Assembly: GCA_002298165.1 (NCBI GenBank)
Contig: DBMI01000104.1
Span: 187 to 48,721 of the forward strand
DNA: 48,535 nt
Origin: Desulfarculales bacterium UBA702
GTDB taxonomy: Bacteria; Desulfobacterota; Syntrophobacteria; Syntrophobacterales; Syntrophobacteraceae
Direction of reading: 5' to 3'
The notes below the pieces were generated by a model. The model searched no databases and was not told the origin of the DNA. It saw nothing but the letters and a program-made list of their open reading frames with translations. Of this stretch, positions 25,699-34,200 are shown piece after piece (position 1 is the first letter of the stretch; each line of letters begins with the position of its first letter). The translations under genes were made by a program, and so were the position numbers.

Positions 25699-27099
25699 TC
25701 AGTGCTGCTCGACAAGCCTTGGACTCTTGAGAGCTTTCCCGCCCTTGCCGTCATCGAAATTCAGCTTGTTTATCCTGGAGGCAAGCTTCTCCAGGATGAC
25801 AGGTTCAGATGTCTTAAACCTCATGCACTTTACCGCAAGAGTGACTGTCTCGCGCTCTGGCTCGATATAGCCGTAAATTACGCAGGGATTCAAGACCGCA
25901 AAACACAAAAAGCTGATAAAGAAAAGAGCCGACCCCATATATACCAGAGACATCCAGGGTTCATTGGAAACAATTATGTCTGTCCAGAATTTGATCTCTT
26001 CGAGTTTGAAGAAGTCGCCGCCGATCCGGATCTGTTCGCCTGCGGCTATTTCGCCTTCAAAGATCTTTCGGATCGAATTGTAAACACGGACCGTTACCTT
26101 TTCAGGAAAGGCACGCGGATATGCTCCGAGTGAGCATTCGATACGCATGTTGGATTGCGGAACGACGCCCTGTCCCTTGAAAGTCTTGGCGCAGAACTTA
26201 TTCTCGGCCTTCTTGTCTTCCGAGAGCCTGATGTTCCCGGTCATTCGCTCTCCGTTTTGCAGAATTCTGGTAAAAACGGGAGCGTACCCGTAATTTGGCG
26301 ACTGGTAGATTGTCAGGCCGCCAAACTCAAGCGGCCCCGCCCTGCTAATCGTAAAATGACCTTCGCCGGATGACCCGGAAGCGAATACCTCACTGACTAT
26401 GCTGGCCTGATAGCCCTGTTCCTCGCGCCAGTCATCGAATCTTTTCAAAAATACCCTCGTTGGGCTGATCTGCTGCTGATAAAACCCCGACTCTTCGAAA
26501 TAGGCCTTCTCCTTACCCGCTACAAAGTAATCGTTTTCCACCAGGGAATAAACACCCCTGTAGAACTGCGCCCTGTTGAGGAAAAAACCGAATATCATCA
26601 GCAAAAGTGCAAGATGGAAAACGACCACGGACCACCGGGCAAAGGCGAACCTCTCGGCGCGGAAGATGCTCCCGTCACTGTTGAACCTCGCACCTGGAAT
26701 AACTCTTCTGACGGCCTCCACCGAATTGGCCAGGGGCAGAGTCACCCTGCTCTTCTGCTTGAGGATGTTCTCCGCGGTGAAGCTCCTCCTGCCGATCATT
26801 ATCTGTTTTCTGGTATTCTTGGCATGCTGAACGATGCTGAAGGAGATATTGACGCAGGCAAGACCAACGATTGCTGCAAAGTACCACGTATAAAAAATAT
26901 GAGTCAGACCCAAAGGAACCAGAAGCTCATGCGCGTTTTTCCACTCGATTATTTTGTCCGAGGGCTCTACCCCCTCCTGGGGCAAGGAAGTCCCGAGGAT
27001 GCAGAAGCCCAGGAACAAAAGAAGCAAAAAAAGGGCAAGTTTCCTTGATGACAGAAAACTGCCCGTTTTTTCAAAGATGTACCTAATGCGATTAAACAC
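25699..27099 (-). CDS. resB: ResB/CcsB-type cytochrome c biogenesis protein (system II)
   Basis: A 466-residue protein with the ResB layout. There is an N-terminal helix (about 21-40, ending LGTSLPQEG), a second helix (about 68-91), and a third (about 155-174). A large periplasmic domain (about 175-380) contains FGGLTIYQSPNYGY, close to the ResB core motif. A last helix lies at about 382-408, and a cytoplasmic tail follows. ResB partners CcsA to deliver heme and keep apocytochrome thiols reduced in system II maturation. The start is GTG 27099, only 24 bases after the cytochrome 3 stop, which ties the biogenesis genes to the cytochrome operon. The Spy-like gene follows 100 bases downstream. 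Confidence 0.9.
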   Translation of the reverse strand: MFNRIRYIFEKTGSFLSSRKLALFLLLLFLGFCILGTSLPQEGVEPSDKIIEWKNAHELLVPLGLTHIFYTWYFAAIVGLACVNISFSIVQHAKNTRKQIMIGRRSFTAENILKQKSRVTLPLANSVEAVRRVIPGARFNSDGSIFRAERFAFARWSVVVFHLALLLMIFGFFLNRAQFYRGVYSLVENDYFVAGKEKAYFEESGFYQQQISPTRVFLKRFDDWREEQGYQASIVSEVFASGSSGEGHFTISRAGPLEFGGLTIYQSPNYGYAPVFTRILQNGERMTGNIRLSEDKKAENKFCAKTFKGQGVVPQSNMRIECSLGAYPRAFPEKVTVRVYNSIRKIFEGEIAAGEQIRIGGDFFKLEEIKFWTDIIVSNEPWMSLVYMGSALFFISFLCFAVLNPCVIYGYIEPERETVTLAVKCMRFKTSEPVILEKLASRINKLNFDDGKGGKALKSPRLVEQH

Positions 27100-27123
27100 A
27101 GCCTAACTTGTTTCACCTCTTCT

Positions 27124-30100
27124 TTAATGGCAATATCCACTGCAGTCGGATGAAGAGTAGTTGTTGGTATTCAGATTCCAACTGTTTTCGTGGGGCGTGC
27201 TCGGGTCTTTATAACGGGCATCGTCGCTATTTAGAACAATTAATCTTGCCCGAGGCGCGCCGTGTGGAATTTTAACATGACATGTATTGCAATTCATTGC
27301 ACCTGCACAGCCCCAGCCGTAGTGGCAGGCGTGCAAATTGGAGTCGTCGGGTCCACCAAAACCGCTGGTACCCGCCAGTGGATTATGGCAATCGGTGCAA
27401 CTTCTGCCCACGATGCCTGAGGCGCCTGATCTGTGTGGACCCTTTGCATCGCTGGCAGCCGCCCCATTGTTGAAGTGGCAGTCACTGCAGGTAATGCTGC
27501 TGGTATAACTCCAGCCATTTACATAAGCGCCCATCCCGCTGGCTTTGCTCGCTCCGATCACGGCATGGTAGGATGGATTGCTGGGATTGAATTCCTTCGT
27601 CAAGTCGGTCCAGTTGGAACTCCAACCCGTCAGGCTCGTATTGTAGCTGCTGTGGCACTTGGCGCAGATCTGCCATTCGGCTGTCGCCGTTACCCGCGCG
27701 TCATCAAGGGTGGGAATCGTCCATGCTGCCGGCCAGACGGGAGTATTAACACCGTCCACTCCTTTTAGTACATTGGCCAGTGTCGTGGAACGGGGCGTAT
27801 GCGCTCCAGCCATTGTAGCATGGGGATTATGGCAATCGGCGCACTCTACGTGTTTGTTCGCCGACAGGTAAGACCTTGTTTCATCGGCAGACGACGCCTT
27901 GTGCTTCCCGCTGTAATTGCCCATGTAGTGGCCGCTGGTGGTTGGGGCAACCCAGGTAAACGGAATGGATGCCGGCATTACGACCCTGCTGTTTTCGTAG
28001 GAAGTTGTAGTGTTCCAGCGCAGATTGGCAATATAGGTGGCTGCAGCCGGGGCGCGGCTGTCGATCTCCACCTCGACCACTATCCTGTCGCCGGCATTGA
28101 GGGTGACGGCGCTGCCGCTCAGGGATAACGTATTAAGCAAAATGTTACCACTGACGAGTTCGTGGTAAACCGTGTATGAATAAGGATCCCAGCAGCCTTC
28201 ATCGTCACAGCCGCCGGGTACCCATATCGTTTCGTCCTCCAGTGTCGCAGGCGGGGCTATAGTGGAGCCCTTTGTGCCTCCAGCGGTCCAGATATATGCA
28301 CTGGCCCGAAGATAGGCATTGGCGTTCGCATTGGTTTCATTTCCTCCCATGCTCACCGTCCATGTCCCCGCCGGTACGCTCGTCTGTTGCTGAACTGGTG
28401 GCGAGACAAAGCTTGTCATGCGCCAATAGCACGGATTGGCGGTACTGCTCAGGGTAATGCTCTGGACATTGGAAGACGATCCTTGCAGAGGTTGCATGGT
28501 CCTGGCCTGCCACGTCCCCCCGCAGAATGTATCAGTTGAGCCGCTTCCGCCAGGAGGAGATGGTGGCACCGTTTCTCGGAAATAGAGCGTATTAGCGTAG
28601 GTGAAGTTAGTACTGGCCCTAAAAAGACTCTCTGAAGCGGCCGACATATTCGCCACCCCGTAGTAGTCCTTACCCGCCACCGATTTTGCCGGCCCGGCTC
28701 CGGGATTAAGGTCGCTGGCCGAGCTGTGGCAGCGATAACAAAGCTTCTCCTCCAAAGGATCGGAAGGCGACGACATGCCCATCGAAGCCGTCATATCCCT
28801 TAGTGTTGAATCGTGCAATCCGAACTCATTCGTGGTGATCTGACGGTTTTTGGTAATGGTATCGTTGTGGCATTTCGAGCAATTTGCGCTAAAAATACTT
28901 GTCCCGGTGCCATTAAAGGCGGAATTCGCGGCATACTGATGAGGACTGGAATTATAGTCCGCCTTTGCTATCACTTCGGTCCGGGTGGTCGAGTCAGCCT
29001 GGGCATATCCTTTCGACTGGAGGTATGAATGGCAGGAAAGGCATAACCCTCCATACAGATTGGAGTTGTCGAAATCGGTATTGGTAAGATTTGTCGCCGG
29101 CCCCGGCGCGGTAAAGGTCGGAGTCGATGCGACATCGCTCCGCAGGTTCTTTCCCCTGCCTCCATTAACGGTATTCACATCCGGCCTGAACATCGGATGA
29201 TCTACATGGCAGATAAGGCATCTTCTGCTTGTGTTCCCCTGTGGGTTTCCAGCCCCAAAGATGTCGCTTCCCGGAGTAAGAACCGGGTATATTGCCACTC
29301 CGGAGCGTTGGCTGTTTCCCGTCCAGCCATTGTTCATGAAGTGATGATAGCCGGAGGTGGTATGCATCGGCCCATAGAGTTTCGAGTGGCATCCGTTGCA
29401 GTCAATCGGCGCACTCGTCCCCAGCCCGGGTTCACTGGCCGTGAATGCGGCCTTATGGCTGTGGCAGTCGATGCAGTTGGTATCGTTATTGTGGCCTAAA
29501 TCGCTGCTGTTTGCCGAATTGTAGTTATGATAGGAGTTCTTGCTGTGGCAAACCTCGCAGATCCTGTTCGATGTGGCATGGCCTCCGGTGTCATCGCCCA
29601 TAAGACCGGGTGAGCCGACAGGCCCGGAAAGTACCCTGAAATCAACACTGCTGCCGGGCAGGGTGTCCGATGGAGCATTAGGTGCGGTTATGGACTCTTT
29701 CAGCAGATAAATATTTCTGGTGCTGTGGCCCGTGTGGCAGGTGGTGCACCCGAATCTTCCATATTTCCCGCCCGTAATACCCCAGCCGTTTGCACCCCAT
29801 TTAGCTGAAGCAGTGGTCGCACTGTTGTGGGTCTTTATGGATTTTGGGTCGTTGGTTGTATTTACATCCGTCTTGTGGCATGCGCTGCAGATCTCTTCCT
29901 TGGGCCGCCTCAGCAAATTTCCATCCGAGGTCGGCGAATAGTGCATCTCATGACACGAAAGGCACAGAATGCTTAGATCCGATGCCAGCACGATATTGTT
30001 CTTGAGATTAGTGTCGGTTCCGCCGTTGAACTCGCCTCTTGCTCCTGTTTGCGGAGCGAAAGCGGCTGACTGGGGCTCAAGGGGCATAGTAAAAAACTGA

Positions 30101-30936
30101 TCCGGATCCTTTACGGCGCTTAGCGTTTTATTGACAGGGTGGCTAAGGGGAGTACCGGTGTAGGTGGTAACACTGGTCTGGTTTCTGTAGTAATGGCAGT
30201 CAAGGCAAAGTTGATCGGCTGTATTGGCAATTCTCATGAAATGCCGGTTACTGTCCAGATAATAGGAATCGTTTGCGGAGACCGGATTGGGGAAGTTAGA
30301 TCCCAGGGTCAGCCGCGTTGCGGTATTGCTCAGTACCTTTCTTTCAAGCCCGCTGTTGGCCCCGCTCATCATCTTAACAGATAAATTTGCCCACTGATTT
30401 ACCGTCCAGGCTCTTGAAGTGTCATCCAGGGTGCTCACCGTCCCGCCTGTTGACTTTCCGCTTAGTCCTCTCGACGCGGAGTTGGAGAAGGGGTCCCAGG
30501 GAAGATTCAGCTGATAGTGCTGGTCATGGCAGGCGGAGCATATAAGCGCATTACCGGAGTCGGTAACGCGGCTCTTTACAACAGTATTGACCAGATCGGC
30601 TGTCGCTCTAAGGCCGTATGAATTAGATGGATTGGATACCGCCGGCATCAGGCCGCTCCAGCTATGGGAGGTGCCTGATATGCCCGGCTTTGCCTGGTCG
30701 GAATCGGCAAACGGCCTTGCGGATGCCGACCCGGCAAACGTATGACAGCTCTTACAAAGCGCCGCGTTGGTGGGTTGGTTCGTGAGGTTGGGTCCCAGGG
30801 AATTATGTAAGGTATGGCAACTCGTGCAGCCAACACTCTCGGGCGCTGTATGCGGCAAATCCAACCCGAACGCTATTCCTGGGGGAAGCAGAAAAATCAT
30901 CCCGATCAAGCAGATTATTATCGGAATTCTTAGCAT
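27124..30936 (-). CDS. Giant multiheme c-type cytochrome 3 (19 CXXCH plus terminal CX3CH)
   Basis: A 1,270-residue exported cytochrome, the closest sister of cytochrome 2. The signal peptide (IIICLIGMIFLLPPGIAFG) is followed by LDLPHTAPESVGCTSCH. It has 19 CXXCH motifs and a final CSGYCH (27127-27144). The beta insertion between hemes 14 and 15 is present, with extra Cys residues (FCGGTWQ, NPCYW, GCDDEGCWD). NCH of cytochrome 2 is replaced by ACHYGWGC before heme 19. The last roughly 120 coding bases differ from cytochrome 2 at only five positions (27178-27297 against 20251-20370), pointing to recent duplication or gene conversion. GGGGGA precedes ATG 30936. ResB begins 24 bases downstream, so both are in one transcript. 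Confidence 0.9.
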   Translation of the reverse strand: MLRIPIIICLIGMIFLLPPGIAFGLDLPHTAPESVGCTSCHTLHNSLGPNLTNQPTNAALCKSCHTFAGSASARPFADSDQAKPGISGTSHSWSGLMPAVSNPSNSYGLRATADLVNTVVKSRVTDSGNALICSACHDQHYQLNLPWDPFSNSASRGLSGKSTGGTVSTLDDTSRAWTVNQWANLSVKMMSGANSGLERKVLSNTATRLTLGSNFPNPVSANDSYYLDSNRHFMRIANTADQLCLDCHYYRNQTSVTTYTGTPLSHPVNKTLSAVKDPDQFFTMPLEPQSAAFAPQTGARGEFNGGTDTNLKNNIVLASDLSILCLSCHEMHYSPTSDGNLLRRPKEEICSACHKTDVNTTNDPKSIKTHNSATTASAKWGANGWGITGGKYGRFGCTTCHTGHSTRNIYLLKESITAPNAPSDTLPGSSVDFRVLSGPVGSPGLMGDDTGGHATSNRICEVCHSKNSYHNYNSANSSDLGHNNDTNCIDCHSHKAAFTASEPGLGTSAPIDCNGCHSKLYGPMHTTSGYHHFMNNGWTGNSQRSGVAIYPVLTPGSDIFGAGNPQGNTSRRCLICHVDHPMFRPDVNTVNGGRGKNLRSDVASTPTFTAPGPATNLTNTDFDNSNLYGGLCLSCHSYLQSKGYAQADSTTRTEVIAKADYNSSPHQYAANSAFNGTGTSIFSANCSKCHNDTITKNRQITTNEFGLHDSTLRDMTASMGMSSPSDPLEEKLCYRCHSSASDLNPGAGPAKSVAGKDYYGVANMSAASESLFRASTNFTYANTLYFRETVPPSPPGGSGSTDTFCGGTWQARTMQPLQGSSSNVQSITLSSTANPCYWRMTSFVSPPVQQQTSVPAGTWTVSMGGNETNANANAYLRASAYIWTAGGTKGSTIAPPATLEDETIWVPGGCDDEGCWDPYSYTVYHELVSGNILLNTLSLSGSAVTLNAGDRIVVEVEIDSRAPAAATYIANLRWNTTTSYENSRVVMPASIPFTWVAPTTSGHYMGNYSGKHKASSADETRSYLSANKHVECADCHNPHATMAGAHTPRSTTLANVLKGVDGVNTPVWPAAWTIPTLDDARVTATAEWQICAKCHSSYNTSLTGWSSNWTDLTKEFNPSNPSYHAVIGASKASGMGAYVNGWSYTSSITCSDCHFNNGAAASDAKGPHRSGASGIVGRSCTDCHNPLAGTSGFGGPDDSNLHACHYGWGCAGAMNCNTCHVKIPHGAPRARLIVLNSDDARYKDPSTPHENSWNLNTNNYSSSDCSGYCH

Positions 30937-31290
30937 ATATTCCCCCTACCCAAAACAAACGGTGCGGGGCAAATAGTGCAATAGCTCACCTGGCACCTGG
31001 CTTATTATTAAGCCTATTCAATGCAAAAACATCGAGATATTAAATTGCTTACACCAACAATCTCAAGATTGCGGTTATTACTGCCCATTCTACAAACCCT
31101 AAAAATTGAAGCCTGCGTTCATTAATCAGATAAACGGCAAATTTCAGCGAAACAATACGTCGAATTCTCAAAGAGCCATAGGCAGCATCAAGTACTACGA
31201 ACCGTTAGCCTAACTTCTCCAGTCCGAATAAAGCACAGGGTGCATAGTTTCAAACAGTCTAGTCATATCTCCTGCTGATCTTAAATTGAA
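30937..31290. other. Gap between cytochromes 4 and 3
   Basis: About 350 bases, AT-rich. It holds a perfect small inverted repeat, GGCTTA/TAAGCC (30999-31014), next to a tandem 7-mer CACCTGG-CACCTGG (30987-31000), which could be a regulatory site for cytochrome 3. There is no T run and no credible gene; an 18-codon frame just after the cytochrome 4 stop has its SD too close to the ATG. Confidence 0.4.
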
Positions 31291-34200
31291 TTAATGACAA
31301 TATCCGCTGCAGTCTGAATAATTATAGTTGTTAGTATTAAGGTTCCAACTGGTCAGGTGCGGTGTAGCCGAATCCTTGTAGCGGGCGTCATCCGAATTCA
31401 ACACCATTAATCTCGGTCGGGGCGCGCCATGCGGAACTTTCACGTGGCATGTGGTGCAGGTCATTGGGCCGCCCATTTCACTCTCCGAACAACCCCAGGT
31501 ATAGTGACAATTGTGCAGTTGGCCGTCAAATCCACTGAAACCGCTGGTGCCCGAAATTACATCGTGACAACCGGTGCAGTCTTTTCCCACAATGCCGGAG
31601 AGCCCTGATTTATGAGGACCTTTGGCATCGCTTGCCCCGGCGATGTTGTTGAAGTGGCAGTCACTGCAGGTCATTCGGACCCAGGGACTCCAGCCATTTA
31701 AAAAGGTACCGTATCCGCTGGGATGTCCACCGGCGATCACTGAGTGGTATGACGCATTGTTTGGATTGAATTCCTGCGCGAGATCGGTCCAGTTGGGGTT
31801 CCAGCCCGTTAAATTCGTGTTGTAGCTGCTATGGCATTTGAAGCAGACCTGCCACTCTTCTGTCGCCGTAACAAGGGTGTCGGAAATGGTAGGAGTAGCC
31901 CAAGCCGCCGGCCAACTGGTCACATTGACTCCGTCCACCCCGTTTAGGGCATTGGCCAAAGTTGTGGAACGAGGCGTATGGGTACCCGCCGTGGTGGTAT
32001 GAGGATTATGGCAGTCGCTGCACTCCACATGTTTGTTGGCCGACAGGTAAGCCCTCGTTTCATCCACGGAGGAGGCTTTATGCTTCCCGCTGTAATTGGC
32101 CATATAATGAGCACTGGAAGTGGGAGAGAGCCACGTGAAGGGAATGGATGCCGGCATAACCAGCTTCTCACCTGAAGCACCCCAGACCAACGTGGCGGTA
32201 AACCCGGAGGTTGCCGCTCGGCTCTCGATCTCGAATTCAACTATTATCCGGTCTCCAGCATTAAGGGTGACCTGACTGCCGCTAAGTGCAATGGAAAGCA
32301 CATTAGCGGTGGAAGCATAATCGAGTTCCGTATTGCGGGTTGTGAGCGGAGCTATGCTGGCACCCCTTGTGCCGCCCGCAGTCCATACATAGGCGCTGGC
32401 ACGCAAATAGGCATTAGAGTAGTAGTAGCTTTCGTATCCATGCATCGTGACAGTCCAGCTTCCCGCCTGGACAGAAGTCTGCATCTGCACCGGTGGAGAG
32501 ACGAAGCTTACCATTCGCCAATAGCACGGGTTGCCCGTATTGGTTAACGTCACATACCGGTAAGTGTCGGTTGACCCCTGAAGAGGGATCATTGATTTGG
32601 CCTGCCATGTGCCACCGCTAAACGAGTCGGTTGAACCGCTGCCACTCGGAGGAGATGAGGGGTCCATTTCCCTGAAATAGAGGGTGTTGGCGTAGGTGTA
32701 GTTAGTACTGAGTCTGAAAAGACTCTCCGAAGCGGCGGACATGCCGGCCAGTCCATAGTAGTCTTTTCCCCCCACAGTTTTTGCCGGACCGCCACCGGGT
32801 GTGATATCGGTTGCGTAGCTGTGGCAACGATAGCAGAGACTCTCTTCCATGGGACTCGCGGGAGATGTTGCACCCATTGGCGCTGTCATCTCACCCAAAT
32901 TCGAGTCATGCAATCCGAATTTCGATGCCCCTATCTGAAAATCCTTGGTTATTGTATCGTTATGGCATTTCGAGCAGTTGGCGCTGAAGGTGCTCGCTAA
33001 TGTGCCCTTGAATGCGGAATTTGCCACATATTGATGAGGACTTGCGTTATAGCCCGCTTTGGAGATTGCCGGAGTCTTTGTAGTGGAATCGGCTTGGAGG
33101 TATCCTTTCGACTGAACGTATGAATGGCAGGAAAGGCACAGCCCTCCATACGTATTGTTATTGTCGAAATCGGTATTGGTGAAATTCGTCCCCGGCCCAG
33201 GAGCGGTGAAGGTGGGGATTGATGCCACATCGGATCTGAGATTCTTTCCCCTGCCGCCATTGGCGGTATTTATGTTGGGCCTGAAAATGAAATGGTCAAC
33301 ATGGCAGATAAGGCATCTTCTGCTTGTGTTGCTCTGGGGGTTTCCAGCGCCAAAAACGTCCACACCTGGAGTCAGAACAGGATACACATCAACTCCCGAG
33401 TTTTGAGTGGTTCCCGTCCAGCCGTTATTCATATAGTGGTGGTATCCGGATGTGGAGTGCATCGGTCCACTGAGCTTGGAGTGGCACCCGGTACAGTCTA
33501 CCGGTCCTCCCGAGCCGGTGCCGGGTTCACTTGCCGCGAATGCGGCCTTGTGGCTGTGGCAGGCGGTGCAGTCGGTACCGTTATTGTGGTCCAGACCGTT
33601 GGCATTGTTTGCCGTATTGTAGTTGTGGTAGGAGTTTTTGCTGTGGCAGACCTCGCATACCCTGTTTGAAACAGCGTGCCCTGCCGTATCATCACCCATG
33701 AGACCGGCTGAGCCGGCACTTCCGGAAAGTACCCTGAAATCGACGCTGCTGCCGGGAAGCGAGTCGGTTGGGGCGTTTGGCGCAGTCAGGCTCTCTTTTA
33801 AGAGATAAATGTTTTTCGAACCGTGGCCTGTGTGGCAGGTTGTGCAGCCGAATTTTCCATATTTCCCGCCTGTAATACCCCAGCCGTTTGCACCCCATTT
33901 GCTGGAAAACGCATTTGAGCTGTTGTGGGTCTTGATGGCGTTGTCATCATTGGTTGTATTAACGTCTGTTTTGTGGCACGCGCTGCAGATCTCTTCCTGC
34001 GGCCGCCTCAGCAGATTCCCATCTGAAGTCGGTGTGAAGTGCATCCCGTGACACGAAAGACATAGAATGCTTAAGTCCGATGCCAGAACGATATTATTCT
34101 TGAGATTCGTATCCGTCCCGCCGTTAAGCTCGCCCCTTGCCCCTGTCTGAGGTGCAAAAGCAGCCGACTGGGGCTCACGGGGAGTTGAAAAAAACTGGGT

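Noticed and set aside
31230..31290. 18-codon leader-peptide-like frame after cytochrome 4
   Set aside because: The AGGAG is only two bases from the ATG and there is no attenuator-like structure downstream.
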